Below the pieces are notes generated by a model, which saw only the letters and a program-made list of their open reading frames with translations, did no database searches and was not told the DNA's origin. A program made the position numbers and the translations under genes. Positions 30,524 through 42,679 of a DNA stretch of 64,000 nucleotides are shown here, piece by piece. The DNA lies in assembly GCA_014155875.1 (NCBI GenBank), contig JACEFZ010012615.1, positions 98,501 through 162,500 of the forward strand, read 5' to 3'. This DNA is from Cepaea nemoralis (Eukaryota > Mollusca > Gastropoda > Stylommatophora > Helicidae). Numbering within the stretch: position 1 is the first letter of the stretch; each line of letters starts with the position of its first letter.

Positions 30524-30590
30524 TCATTCATTCATTCATTCATTCATTAATTCATTCATTCATTCATTCATTCATTCATTCATTCAGTAG
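30524..30590. repeat. (TTCA)n array, 3' tail of LINE L-C
   Basis: About sixteen TTCA units directly abut the last codons of the minus-strand LINE L-C, so on that strand the element ends in (TGAA)n. Such tails are characteristic of RTE-like LINEs. Confidence 0.88.
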
Positions 30591-31513
30591 CATGCCCTTT
30601 GCAGAACCTCGGTCTCATAACAACCTTCTGGAAAACCTCTCGATCATAAGCAAGATGTCCCACGTCCGATACACCCATCTGGAGATCATCCGCCACATCC
30701 TGCACCCATCTTCTCTTTGGCCTTCCTCTTCCTCTCTTCCCAGGCATATGCCCCTCCATTATTGTTCTCTCCAAACTTTCGTGGTGTTTCAAGTGACAAA
30801 TATTTCAATTTTCTTTGTTTTATCGTCTTTAGTAGCCAGCCTTCTTCAATATTTAGCTCTTGAAGTATGGATGCATTTGTTCTTTTCTTTACCCAAGATA
30901 TTCTTAGAATTCGTCTATAACATTTATATTCAAAGGCATTTATGCGCTGTTCAGCTTGTTTAGTAAGTGTCCAGGTCTCGCAGGCGTAGTGTTGCAATGG
31001 GAAAGATGCATGCTCTTAAAAATCTAATTTTTGTAGTTCTGTCTGTCCCACTCCATAATTTAATTTCTTTCATTATGTCACCGTTGTTGGTAATCAATGA
31101 CCCAAGATATTCAAAATTTTCCACCACCTCCAATTTTTCCTTATTAACGTACATTTCTTTCCCCATGGTAGTTTTATCTGTAAGCAATATCATTGTTTTT
31201 GCTATGTTAAGATATAAGTTGTGATTTTCACTTTTCAATTGGATTGAGGCTATTAAACTTTCTATGCCATTCTGTGTTGTGGATAGTAATACTGTATCTT
31301 CAACATATCGAATCTCTGGTATGTCATGACCACCGATATTTAGGGCATCATATAGCTCTCTGTTTATATCGTCTCTTACATTTCTCATTATATTTTCTGC
31401 GTACAGGTTAAACAAATAGGGGGACAGCACACATCCCTGACGGACTCCTTGCTTGATGTCAAACCAATTTGATGTCTCGCCATCTATTCTAACCGCTGCT
31501 TGTTGGTCTAGAT

Positions 31514-31965
31514 CAGTGGTTCTCAACCATTTTTGGCCCATGCCCCCCCTCACCATATTTTCAGAACGTCATCCCCCCCCCTTTTCGCATTTCCTACCTA
31601 AAAATTTGGTCCGTGCCCCCCTTCACCATATTTTCAGAACGTCATCCCCCCCTTTCGTATTTCCTACCTAAAAATCCCGCCCCGCTCCTACACAGTATAC
31701 GTAATAATGGAAGCTAAATTTAATAGCACATACTAAAACAAGTCTAGACGTCCACATAAAACTTGATTTGTGGATCTACTTACTTTATAAAATGAATTTT
31801 AGAAGGGTGGGACGTACAGAACCGTACAGTATGAAGGGGAAAACAAAATCAAGTAATCGGTTCTTATATTAACGCGATCTTGAAATAATCTTAATTCCCC
31901 GCCCCCCTCCCCTGAAACCCTAAAATTCCCCCTAGGGGGAATTCCCCACCGGTTGAGAACCACTG
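31514..31965. mobile_element. hAT-type MITE, copy 3, inserted in L-C
   Basis: Perfect terminal inverted repeats CAGTGGTTCTCAACC and GGTTGAGAACCACTG, and a perfect 8-bp target duplication GTCTAGAT at 31506-31513 and 31966-31973. The 452-bp element has no transposase. An internal block of about 70 bp containing CACCATATTTTCAGAACGTC is duplicated at 31550-31570 and 31623-31643. This is the best of the three copies. Confidence 0.95.
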
Positions 31966-32404
31966 GTCTAGATAGAGTATTCTTATGAGTTGTATTACAT
32001 GTGATGGAAAGCCCTATAGTTCTCATGATTTCCCAAAGTTTCTGATGTTTTATACAGTAAAATGCCTTTGAATAATCCACAAAACATAAGAATAGGTTTA
32101 CATTAAATTCTCTGCACTTCTCTATTATTAAATGCATGTTGAGAATATGATCTCTGTTTCTTCTTCCTTGTCTAAATCCAGCTTGAACCACGTTAATTTC
32201 TTCTTTCATTTTATTACGAAGTCTTCCCATTATGATTTTTAGTAAAATTTTACTTGCATGACTGATCAGGGCAACAGTTCTATAGTTGGTGCATAATTTC
32301 AGGTTGCCCTTTTTTGGTATTGGAATGAAGATAGTTCTCTTCCAATCTTTTTGCCATATACCATATTGATTATTTGGTTGTTTCGGGATTTTAAATTTAA
32401 ATAT

Positions 32405-32690
32405 TGAGCACAACCCACTACTGGCAACGCTGATCGTACTCTGGTATGAACCTAAGGCCCATCCACGTCAATATGGAAGCACTATACTCGAGTTTCGCTC
32501 TCGTTTGAGCTCGTCAGTAGTGCATATCCCTGACCGGATCCGGAAACAGGCCCCGGATCACTGGCGTGTGAAGCGGGTGTGTAACCACGCGGCACACGCT
32601 GGACACGCCAAATTATCATAACAGAATACCACAACGTTAACCATCGTAGTCTATGCTCACTGTTATTCATATCATACATTCCACCGCTGT
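32405..32690. mobile_element. Unidentified insert within L-C
   Basis: Separates the RT part of L-C from its linker and endonuclease part and has a more GC-rich composition. A minus-strand frame with CCGGATCCGGTCAGG-like repeats is not recognisable. It could be a SINE or an unrelated short element. Confidence 0.4.
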
Positions 32691-33725
32691 ACTCCTGCCA
32701 TCTTTCTAGAATTTGTCTAGATTCTGTTAGGTATTTTCCATTTTGTCACAGATAACATTCAATTGAGGTTGAACATTTTTTGTCAATAACTTCATTTCTG
32801 TGAATATTTCGTAATCTCTTCCAGTCTTATGATATTGCTCTTTTCTGGTACAGCAATCTTGTATATATTGATTTTTGTCCTTTCATGTATTCTTTCTTAT
32901 TTTTCGAGTTAAAGATTTATACTTCATCCTGCTGTTATCGGATTCATCTCCTTTCTGTTTCAGTTCCCTTCGTTGTTTTATTAATTCTAACGTGTCTTAT
33001 GTAATCCATGGCTTAAGTTGCTTTTCTTGGTCGGAATTAAATCTTTGGCTTCAGTTATCAAAGTATTTCTAGCTTTTACTGCCAGTTCATCAGGTGCCAT
33101 TTCTTCTTGCACAGATATCAAGACCCCCAAAACGATTCCTAACTTCTACGTTGTATGCATCTGGTATTTGTGTGAGATTAAAACAAAGTGGCTTGGTCCT
33201 CGGGTAAGCTTTTTGAGTTTTAATTTCAGATCTGCTTCTAATAACTGATGATCTGTATCACAGTCTGCACTTCGTGGGGGGTTTTTGCAGATGGTATGCT
33301 TGATTTCCATCTTCTTTGTATTAAAATATAATCTATCTGATTTTTGGTAATACTGTCCAGGGACTTCCATGTGAAGAGTCTTCTTGGGTGTTGTTTAAAA
33401 AGTGTGTTGGCTATGGTTACGTCATTTTACTGTGCAAAATTCAATTAATTTGTCACCTGCATCATTTCTGTTTCCCAATCCAAATTTTCCTAACACGTGT
33501 CTCTCATTTTCAGCTCTTCCTGTACCTACGTTCGCATTAAAATCTCCCAATGTCATTGCTATATCATTGTGATCAATCTTATTTAATGTGTCTTGTAGTG
33601 TGTTGTAACAATCTTCAATTTCGTCCTCCTCTGCTGTTGAAGTAGTTGCATATATCTTTATGAGAGTTGTGTCTAATAGTGATGATTCTATCACTAACTG
33701 GGTTATATCCCATTAAAGCTTGTGT

Positions 33726-33736
33726 ACAGTGTCACA
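33726..33736. repeat. Target-site duplication, left, of L-B
   Basis: ACAGTGTCACA, identical to 36999-37009 on the other side of L-B. Confidence 0.9.
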
Positions 33737-36700
33737 CAGTGACTTCCGGTATAATGGCGACGCGATGACTCGTTGTTCTTAGGGGAGACGCTGTTCAGTG
33801 TTTTTCTGTGGATTTCCTATGGAAATTCCCGTGGAATTCGTGTGGATAGTGTTTTTCCTTTGGATTATGTGATGTTATTTCGTTTTCGTGTATTGGAAGT
33901 GTTCAAAAGAAGCCACGGAAGGCAGGTGGTGGATGAAATTTTGAGGGCAGCCGACAGATATTTGTTGGTTATGGTCTCGAGTTTCGCGACGGCAAGCAGA
34001 AGATCTCTTTCGAGAGACAATGATTGCGGTCATCCGGCCAGTATGGTCACTGCCATAGAGGAAAGCAACTGGCAAACTACCTCTTTGAAAGTGCCTAGTT
34101 TATTATGGTTCGCTTAAAGACTGATCATCGCAAGACAAGGACAGAGACATTAAAATTAGGAACATGGAACGTTAGGACGTTAAACAACGACGGAACATTA
34201 GAGAACATAACACAAGAAATTCAAAGAGAAAAAATTAATATATTAGGTATGTGCGAAACGAGATGGACAGGAGCAGGCATCAAGATACATAAAGATTTTA
34301 AGATTATTTATTCTGGAGGTGAAGATCGACATAGGGGAGTGGCAATAATTTTGGACCGGAAAACACCAACGTCTGTTCAGGGATATTGGGCCGTGTCGGA
34401 CAGAGTTCTACTAGTTAAATTGAGTGGCAGACCTTTTAACATAAATGTTATTCAGGTATATGCCCCAACAGGAGAGTCCAGTGAAGATAGTGTAGAGGAA
34501 TTTTATAATGACATAGAGTCTGCCTTAAAGAAATGTAAAAATTCAGAAATAAACATCATAATAGGGGACTTCAATGCAAAAGTAGGAAATCAAGGGGATA
34601 GATACACAGTAGGAAACTATGGTTTAGGAGAGAGAAATGAAAGAGGATACAGACTAGTAGAGTGGGCAAAAGAACAGGAAATGATTGTAGGAAACACCTG
34701 GTTCAAGCAACACCCTAGAAGATTATGGACCTGAAGGAGTCCTGATAGCAGGATTAGAAACCAGATTGACTACATTCTCATTAGCAGAAGATTTAGAAAC
34801 GCGCTAACAGTAGCAAAAACAGTTCCCAGTGCTGATTGTTATAGTGACCACAGATTACTCACAGGAACATTGAGGATAAAGTTGAAGAAAGTCAAGTATA
34901 TAACAGGAAACACTAAATATGACTTGTGTACATTGAGTAATGACAAGGAAATACAAAATAAATTCAACATAGAAGTACAGAACAGATTTGAAATATTGTC
35001 TGATCTAGAGATCCTATTCCAGGATGTGGATGATCAATGGGAAATGTTAAAGAATTCAATCAATGTGGCTGCAGAAACAACTATTCCAAAATTAAAGAAG
35101 GTGGGTCGTAAGAAATGGATGACTGAGGAAATTTTACACTTAATGGAAACAAGAAGACTCAACAAAAATAATCCTGCCAAATATGAAGAAATTCACAGAC
35201 AAGTCAGAGTATTATGTAGGAAGGCAAAAGAATCATGGCTTGAGGAAAAGTGCTTAGAAATTGAAAAACAACACAACTGTCAAAATACCAAATTAGTGCA
35301 CACAAGAATTCAGGAACTTACTAATAAAAGAACAAGTACATCAACAGGCTGTCTAAAAACTAAAGATGGCAAAATCATAATAGAAAAAGATCAGATTCTA
35401 CATGTATGGACAGATTATGTGAAAGATCTGTATAATGATAACAGAGAGGAACAGTATGCTATTAGATTTAATAATGAAGGACCAGAAATTTTAAAGATGG
35501 AGGTTCAAAATGTTCTTAAGCATATGAAAACTGGCAAGGCCCCCGGTGCATATAACATCACAACAGAAATGATTAAAGCTTTAGAAGAATTTGGACTAGA
35601 GCAAGTCACTAGACTGCTGAACACATTATATGATACTGGAGATATACCTTCTGAATTATGTAATTCTGTATTTATTGCAATCCCAAAGAAATCAGGAACC
35701 TTAGAATGTGATCAACATAGAACAATTAGTATAATGAGTCACATCACAAAGATTTTGTTACGAATTATCATGCAAAGAGTGAGGAAGAAAATACAACCTG
35801 AAATAGGGGAAGAACAATGTGGGTTTGTAGAAGGAAAGGGTACAGTAAATGCTGTGTATATGCTGCGAACAGTTATTGAACGTGCTTTAGAAGTAAACAA
35901 GGATATACATCTTTGCTTTATTGACTACACAAAGGCTTTTGATAGAGTTAGACATGTCAACATTGTGGATATGCTTTCAGATCTACAAATTGATGGGAAA
36001 GACATTAGACTTATAAAAAACATATATTGGAAACAACAAGCTGCCATAAGGATTGATAATGAAGTAGGACAATATCAACCTATTAAGAGAGGTGTTAGGC
36101 AGGGATGTGTAATGTCTCCAGATCTTTTTTCCCTATACAGTGAAAATATTTTCAGAAATGTAGAAGACCTAAATGGAATCAGCATTGGAGGACGAAACAT
36201 AAATAACATTAGATATGCAGATGATACAGTATTGATTGCAGACAATGCACAGGATCTGCAACAATTAGTAGACGCTGTTGTTGTACACAGTGAGCAGCTG
36301 GGGTTGGAATTAAATTGTAGGAAGACACAGGTTATGGTCGTCACTAGGAAGAACGAAGCACCACAATGTAATATACAAGTAAATGGGAATATTCTTCAAC
36401 AAGTGAATCGGTTCAATTATCTCGGAACAGTCATAACATCTGATGGCAGATGCCTTGAAGAGATTAGAACAAGAATCGCCATTGCGAAAGTAGCCTTTAG
36501 CAAGATGAAAAACATTCTGACCAATAAAATGATGTCAATTGAAACGAGAAAAAGAGTGTTGAGGGGATACATAGAGCCTGTTCTTTTGTATGGATGTGAA
36601 ACTTGGACAATGTGCAGTCAAGCTGAAAAACATCTGATGGCTGCAGAAATGTGGTTTCTGAGGAAAATGCAAAGAATACCATGGACAGATAGAAAAACCA

Positions 36701-36998
36701 ATGACCAAGTACTACAAGAGACAAATGAAAATCGTAGATTGATTAGAGAAATTAGACGTAGACAGTCAAAATTTTTTGGACATGTTATGAGAAGAAATGG
36801 ACTGGAGAACTTAGTCACAGCTGGCAAGATCGAAGGGAACAGACCAAGAGGAAGACCGAGAGGAAAATACCTGGATGGCTTGGCCACATGGCATGGACGA
36901 GACAGGAACACTGAGCTGATCCACGACTCTGGTGATCGAGTGAAATGGCGAATAATGACCGCCCACGCTTTCCGGCATGGCACATGATTGATTGATTG
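33737..36998 (+). mobile_element. LINE L-B, full length, RTE-like
   Basis: A complete 3.26-kb element with a 368-base 5' UTR, one long frame broken by a single stop codon, a very short 3' UTR and a (TTGA)n tail. It is bounded by an identical 11-bp target duplication. Truncated relatives lie at 1494-1911, 18028-18562 and 22213-22602, so this is the local master copy. Confidence 0.93.
34105..36987 (+). pseudogene. L-B polyprotein: APE endonuclease plus reverse transcriptase, one nonsense codon
   Basis: One frame of 961 codons is open except for TGA at 34732-34734, where relatives have Trp. The endonuclease (about residues 15-250) shows GTWNVRTL, CETRWTG, QVYAPTG, IIGDFNAKVGN and SADCYSDHRL. 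The RT has GKAPGAYNITTEMI, FIAIPKKSGTL, LCFIDYTKAFDRVRH, GVRQGCVMSPDLF and IRYADDTVLIAD (YADD at 36214-36225), then FNYLGTVI. The C-terminal region GKIEGNRPRGRPRGKYLDGL is conserved in the truncated copies. Known role of such proteins: nick target DNA and copy their own RNA at the nick. No RNase H. The start at 34105 is the first ATG before the endonuclease. Confidence 0.93.
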
Positions 36999-37009
36999 AC
37001 AGTGTCACA
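36999..37009. repeat. Target-site duplication, right, of L-B
   Basis: ACAGTGTCACA, directly after the (TTGA)n tail. Confidence 0.9.
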
Positions 37010-37255
37010 TAATGCGCACAAGTACTCTCTACAACACATTATTACTCAAACAATAAAACTACATTCTAACACTGGCACCATCATAGTGCCATTTCAGCAC
37101 TCGTTTTCGATACGTCCGACCTGGACCGTGTCTCAACTCGTAATCCCTCAAATCAGAAGGGAATTTTCTCCTGACAATCGTTACAAAACGTGCTCCAACA
37201 CACCAACAAACACTCGTGCAGGTGTGAGTTTCATTCACACATTACCCACTTCTTG

Positions 37256-37560
37256 ACAAGAAGGAAGAAGAGAAACAAGAAGAAGTATGACGAATAAGAA
37301 AAAGAAGAGCAGGGGGAGGAGGTTGAAGAGCATGATGAGCAGGAGAAGAAGGATTTTAAAAAAAAAAAGAGAAGAAGAAGAAGAATAAGAGAAGGAGCAG
37401 AAGGAAGAAGAAAAGGAGGAAGAAGAAGAGGAGGAAGAAGAAGAGGAGGAAGAAGAAGAAGAAGAGGAGAGGGAGAAGGAGGAAGAAGAGGAAGAAAGAC
37501 AAGAAGAAGAGGAGGAAGACGAGGAGGAGAAGAGAAGGTGGCGGAGGGAAAGGGGAAGAG
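37256..37560. repeat. Purine-rich (GAA/GAGGA) tract
   Basis: Irregular GAAGAAGAGGAGGAAGAAGA-type sequence on the plus strand, ending at the CR1-like tail. Confidence 0.85.
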
Positions 37561-38205
37561 GAACGAACGAACGAAAATCTTTATTTTCAAAGGGTTAAGA
37601 ATTGGGCTCGCAGGCCCGTCTCGTCTGACATTCTGCCTTTCTTCTCCATTTCCTCTCATATATTCGTTCATTCAACATCTCTTATGAAGCAGTTCTTTGA
37701 CAACAAAAGAACAATAAACATTAAAACGCATGAAAAATAATCAATAATATATGACTCGTTGAGGACAATGTTTAACATGGGCACCATGAATACCCAAGGT
37801 GGGTGTAACGTGCCATACATATGGTGTCGTTCGAGATAATTTACCATTATTATTCTGTTTGTTGCTGTTTTTTTTTTTTTTCAAGGGGGCATGTAGTCTG
37901 TCCTGAGGTAGTGTTCAAATAGGTTGCGACTGTATGTATAATGATTGGTGGTGTCTTTGATTTCTTGTGGAAGATTGTTCCATAACTGAGAGGCGGAGTA
38001 TGCTAAGCTTGTTTTATATAAGTCTATCCTAGGTTTAGGGACATGAAGTATATGTAGTCGTTCGCTATGTCTTGCGTTATATTTAAACAATGGCCAAAGG
38101 TAGTTTGGGGCATTTTTAAATAGGATTTTGTGAATTAGTTTAGCCTTATTAAAATGTAGGTGTTTGTGGAGTGGCAGTAACTGAAGACGTTCATGTAGGT
38201 GAAGG
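37561..38205 (-). pseudogene. CR1-like LINE, 5'-truncated, C-terminal RT end
   Basis: Minus strand from about 38200 to the stop at 37881: FNKAKLIHKILFKNAPNYLW then KPRIDLYKTSLAYSASQLWN and NLPQEIKDT. This is the conserved C-terminal segment of CR1/L2-type LINEs. A 320-base 3' UTR follows and ends with (GTTC)n, shared with 6834-7020. The 5' end is cut at the neighbouring (GAA)n array. Confidence 0.85.
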
Positions 38206-38255
38206 GAGAGGAGGAGTAGGAAGAGGGAGAGGAGGCGGGAGAAGAGGAGAATGAC

Positions 38256-38515
38256 GAAGAAGAAGAAGAAGAAGAAGAAGAAGAAGAAGAAGAAGAAGAA
38301 GAAGAAGAAGAAGAAGAAGAAGAAGAAGAAGAAGAAGAAGAAGAAGAAAAGAAGAAGAAGAAGAAGAAGAAGAAGAGGAAAAGGAAGACAAAGATAACGA
38401 GGAGCGGGAGCAGGAAGAGAAGGAGGATTAAGAAAAAAAGGAAAAGGAGGACGAAAAGAAGAAAAAGAAGAAATAGTAGAAGAAGAAGAAGAAGAAGAAG
38501 AAGAAGAAGAAGAAG

Positions 38516-38547
<32 letters not shown>

Positions 38548-38647
38548 GTAGTAGAAGAAGAAGAAGAAGAAGAAGAAGAAGAAGAAGAAGAAGAAGAAGA
38601 AGAAGAAGAAGAAGACGAGAAGAAGAGGAAGAGGAAGAGGAAGAAGA
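38256..38647. repeat. (GAA)n trinucleotide array
   Basis: Two long pure blocks (38260-38348 and about 38477-38610) separated by GA-rich degenerate sequence. Plus strand is almost entirely purine. The 290-residue minus-strand frame over it is an artefact apart from its CR1-derived end. Confidence 0.95.
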
Positions 38648-38756
38648 AACGCCCTTGATATGGAATACCACTATTCTGATTCCTCAGCCACCGACAATTA
38701 TCCCCAAACTGAACACATCCCACTAAACAAGCACCCTGATACAATCCAAGCACAGT

Positions 38757-38769
38757 ATTCTTCAGAACA
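38757..38769. repeat. Target-site duplication, left, of L-A
   Basis: ATTCTTCAGAACA, identical to 42742-42754. Confidence 0.9.
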
Positions 38770-39521
38770 TCAGTCAGGTCTTAGTCAGATATGACTGAGC
38801 TACCGTATAACAGTAGACGGTACTACCTGGTTTCTGTTAGCGCCGAACGTTGGGCGGCGCTTACCAAACCCGACACCCCACATTGTGCCAACGGCTTCGG
38901 GCGGAAGAGCGCAATTGGGAGGGTACAAGCCTTACCCTGGTGCGAGGAAATGCAAGCTAAAGACAAAATTGTCATGGCAGGGCAGACCAGGCCCTAAGCC
39001 TTGGTTGGCGACTGGTCTAGGATCGAAGCTCCGACAGGCGGACAGTTAGAGCATTGCTTTGCTGATCCGGCAGCTTCTGCAGCTTGTCTTGTTCCAGATG
39101 TAGGGGTGTTACCTTTCCTCTGGAGTGAACTAGGCAGGCCGAGAGAGGGATCATGCTGTATGGGCAACACATGATCTCTATATTTTAGCCCAGGCTTTGT
39201 GCTATGGAGAGGCAATAACTCCATCCCTGGTCTTAACTGGTCTCGGAATCAAAGCGAGAGGCAACTGTTACGGGTTATAAGTCCTTGTCAGTTGGCGTAG
39301 ACATGGGGCGCCACGCGTTGCCTCTGACGGTGGGAGACACCTATAGGTGTCACTGATCAGCTACCGCCCGCCTCAAGCTGGGCAGCCCCCAGCCAATTGG
39401 GTGCTGATCCGCCACAGCCTGCCTGCTTCAATGGGTGCTTGGGGCTAGGACAAAATCTGAATCGCAGGCTGTAAAACCAATGCACCAGGTACAAACAAAA
39501 ATAAAAATAGAAACCTCAAGC

Positions 39522-40938
39522 TACGGCTTGCAACCTGGAACGTGAGAACCATGTGTCCAGGATTTTCCACTGACTTGACCAATATTGACTGATGTGAGAA
39601 AAACGGCTGTGATTGATGCCGAACTCAATCGTCTTAACATTGATATTGCTGGCCTGCAGGAGACTCGCCTCGCTGAGGAAGGGTCACTCAGGGAAAACAA
39701 CTACACCTTTTTCTGGAAGGGTAGAGGGCAGGCAGAAAAAAGGCAACACGGTGTGGGCTTTGCAGTGAAGAATTCGCTACTTGGGAATGATTGAAATTCC
39801 AGCAGGAGGAAATGAAAGACTATTATCCCTGCGCTTGGCAACCTCTTGTGGGTTTGCCACCATTATTACTGCATATGCACCGACACTCGATTCCTCTGAT
39901 GATGTGAAGGATTTGTTCTATGAGGAGTTAGACTCCGTGATCAAGGCAGTTCCAAAATCTGACTACATTTATATGCTCGGTGATTTCAATGCTCGTGTGG
40001 GCAAGGACTCGAGTTCATGGCCAGTGTCCCTTGGAAAATACAACATCGGTCGCATGAATGAAAATGGGCAAAGGCTGCTGGAGCATTGCACCAGTAATGA
40101 CCTATGTATTACAAACTCTTTTTTTAAAACAAAAGAGATGCATAAGGTCACATGGAAACATCCAAGATCCGGCCATTGGCACCAGCTGGACTTCATCATC
40201 ACACGGAGACAACATCTGAACCATATATCATTGACTCGTAGTTACCACAGTGCTGACTGTGATACAGATCATTCTTTGGTTGTTGCAAGAGTTAGACTGA
40301 GACCAAAGAGAATCTACACAGCTAAACACAAATCTAGCCCCAGGATTAATATTATTAACACTCATGATCCTGAAAAGTGCTTTCAGTTTCAACAGCAACT
40401 TGAAGACGCTTTCACTGATACACCAGAAAATTGTACAGTAAATGAAAATTGGGGTCAAATTAAGGAAACTCTTTATAAAACTGCCGTAGGGGTTTACGGC
40501 ACTGTGGATCATAAGAGGCAGGACTGGTTTGCGGCCAACAGCGAGACTCTGCAGCCCTTGATTGATAAGAAGAAGAAAGCTCTCTTAAGAAACAAGGAAA
40601 GACCAACGCGTAACACTCTGAGTGAGCTAAGGCAAGCTAGGAAGGATGTGCAAAAGGCTGCCAGGCAGTGTGCAAATGATTATTGGATCAAGTTATGTGA
40701 GTCCATTCAAATCGCAAGTGATAAGGGAGACATAAGAAGCATGTATGAAGGAATAAAGAAAGCCTGTGGTCCAGTGATCAAAAGAAGTGCACCGCTGAAA
40801 ACCTTGACTGGAGAAGTCATCACTGATAAGAAACAGCAGATGGACAGATGGGTAGAGCACTATTTGGAGCTTTACTCAAGTGAGACCAAACTAGCGGATG
40901 ATGCCCTCAACGCCATAGAGGCTCTGACCAACTCTTGA
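39522..40938 (+). pseudogene. L-A endonuclease and linker part of the polyprotein
   Basis: APE-type endonuclease motifs in order: TWNVRTM (39537-39557), GLQETRLAE, AYAPTLDSSDD, YMLGDFNARVGKD and SADCDTDHSLVVAR. A basic linker up to the RT follows (LRQARKDVQKAARQCANDYW, HYLELYSSE). One-base shifts near 39588 and 39785 split it into three frames, and a third near 40935 separates it from the RT. The protein start is not certain because the N-terminal end lies in a short open stretch. Confidence 0.88.
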
Positions 40939-42679
40939 CCACCTGGACACACTTCCCACCATAACAGAAGTTAAGTGTGCTATAAATGAACTTGCATCTG
41001 GCAAGGCTCCAGGTAAGGATGGGATTCCAATAGAGGTTATCAGGAGTGGGCAAGACACACTCACTCTACAGATCCACCAGCTAATAGAGCTATGCTGGCG
41101 TGAAGGACAAGTCCCACAGGATTTCAAAGATTCAAACATCATAACGCTGTACAAGAACAAGGGTGATCGGAGCGACTGTAACAACTATAGGGGTATCTCA
41201 CTTCTGTGTATTGTTGGAAAAGTATTTGCCAGGATTGTTCTGCGCAGACTTCAAGTCCTAGGAGATCAAGTCTACCCCGAATCACAGTGTGGCTTTCGAC
41301 AGAACCGGTCTACCACTGATATGATATTCTCATTGCGACAAATGCAAGAAAAATGCCGTGAACAGAATCAACCACTGTTTATTGCCTTCATCGACCTCAC
41401 AAAGGCATTTGATTTGGTCAGTCGTGAGGGTCTGTTCAAGGCACTAAAGAAGATTGGCTGCCCACCAACTCTTCTGTCCATTGTGGAATCGTTCCACACA
41501 GGCATGAAGGGTATAATCAAGTTTGATGGTGCAACTTCTGAAGAATTTGAAATCAAGAGTGGAGTTAAGCAAGGTTGTGTACTAGCTCCCACCCTCTTTG
41601 GAATATACTTTTCACTTCTACTGAAATATGCATTTCGTGATCAGGATGGTGGTATATACATTCACTCACGCTCAGATGGCGGCCTCTACAATGCTCAGAG
41701 ATTGAAGGCTAAGACCAAAATTAGGAGGGTACTGATCAGAGAGTTGCTTTTTGCAGATGATGCTGCAGTTACGACCCACTCTGAGGAAGAATTGCAATGT
41801 CTACTATCTGCATTCTCCAATGCTTGTTCTGAATTTGGTTTAACAATTAGCAAAAAGAAGACACAGATTATGTCACAAGGTGCACATGGGGTACCATCAA
41901 TCTTTATTGACGACGCCGAACTAGAGATAGTAGACCATTTTACATATCTAGGATCAGTGGTAAATAGCAAATTATCCCTAGATCAGGAAATCAACATCCG
42001 GATTGGTAAGGCAGCAACAACAATGAACAGGTTAAGAAAAAGAGTCTGGGAGAACAGGAAGCTTACTGCCAAAACAAAAGTCCTTGTCTATCAAGCCTGT
42101 GTCCTTAGTACTCTTCTCTATGGCAGTGAAACCTGGACAACTTACTCACACCAAGAGAACAATTTAAACAGCTTTCATATGCGGTGTCTGCGAAGAATTC
42201 TTGGTATTAAGTGGCAAGACAAAATCACAAATACTGAAGTATTGGAAAGATCAGGTTGTGTGACAGTTTATTCCATGCTCAGTCTTCGTAGACTTAGATG
42301 GATAGGACATCTTAGGAGGATGGATGATGGTAGAATACCAAAGGATATCTTTTTTGGTGAATTACAGATGGGTAAGAGATCTCAGGGTCGGCCTCTACTG
42401 CGGTACAGGGATGTGTGTAAGCGGGACATGATTGATACAGGCATAGATAATGCACATTGGGAGCAAGTCGCCGCTGAACGTGTTGCATGGAGGGCAAATA
42501 TCAGAAATGGAATAAAGTCAAAGGAGAAAATTATTGCAGAAAAGTCACACACCAAGCGCTTGAGACGTAAGATGGTGCATGATGGTGGAAATGACCACGT
42601 GTTCACATGCACCCACTGTGAACGGACATTTACAGCGCAAATTGGCCTTATCAGTCACACTCGCTACCGCCATAGTTAA
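40934..42679 (+). CDS. L-A reverse transcriptase with C-terminal C2H2 zinc finger
   Basis: Open for 581 codons. RT motifs: ASGKAPGKDGIPIEVI, ITLYKNKGDRSDCNNYRGIS, QCGFRQNRSTTDMIF, FIAFIDLTKAFDLVSR, GVKQGCVLAPTLFGIYFS, and ELLFADDAAVTTHSE as the catalytic FADD motif. FTYLGSVVNS follows, then LLYGSETWTTYS and RLRWIGHLRRMDDGRIPKDI. The end is CTHCERTFTAQIGLISHTRY with two His (C2H2), probably for nucleic acid binding. There is no RNase H domain. All visible catalytic residues are intact, but it is cut off from its endonuclease by a frameshift near 40935, so as a whole the element is broken unless that shift is a sequencing error. Confidence 0.9.
   Translation, partial: LDHLDTLPTITEVKCAINELASGKAPGKDGIPIEVIRSGQDTLTLQIHQLIELCWREGQVPQDFKDSNIITLYKNKGDRSDCNNYRGISLLCIVGKVFARIVLRRLQVLGDQVYPESQCGFRQNRSTTDMIFSLRQMQEKCREQNQPLFIAFIDLTKAFDLVSREGLFKALKKIGCPPTLLSIVESFHTGMKGIIKFDGATSEEFEIKSGVKQGCVLAPTLFGIYFSLLLKYAFRDQDGGIYIHSRSDGGLYNAQRLKAKTKIRRVLIRELLFADDAAVTTHSEEELQCLLSAFSNACSEFGLTISKKKTQIMSQGAHGVPSIFIDDAELEIVDHFTYLGSVVNSKLSLDQEINIRIGKAATTMNRLRKRVWENRKLTAKTKVLVYQACVLSTLLYGSETWTTYSHQENNLNSFHMRCLRRILGIKWQDKITNTEVLERSGCVTVYSMLSLRRLRWIGHLRRMDDGRIPKDIFFGELQMGKRSQGRPLLRYRDVCKRDMIDTGIDNAHWEQVAAERVAWRANIRNGIKSKEKIIAEKSHTKRLRRKMVHDGGNDHVFTCTHCERTFTAQIGLISHTRYRHS

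Larger units (their letters stand above)
30591..33716 (-). pseudogene. LINE L-C, APE endonuclease and reverse transcriptase, broken
   Basis: Minus strand, RTE-like layout without RNase H. From the 5' side: endonuclease pieces MTLGDFNANVGTG (33422-33694) and ADCDTDHQLLEADL (33146-33370); RT with TIFIPIPKKGNLKLCTNYR, FLCFVDYSKAFYCIKH, GVRQGCVLSPYLFNLYAENI and VENFEYLGSLI (32413 down to 31000); and a C-terminal GKRGRGRPKRRWVQDVADDL (30580-30792). The usual YADD reads YVED, so the first catalytic Asp is Glu. It has several frameshifts, a hAT insertion (31514-31965) and foreign DNA at about 32405-32690. The N-terminal endonuclease part is missing. Confidence 0.88.

Noticed and set aside
37881..38753. 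290-residue minus-strand frame
   Set aside because: Most of it is Ser/Phe/Leu from the (GAA)n array; only its last roughly 100 residues are real, and they are the CR1-like LINE end annotated separately.
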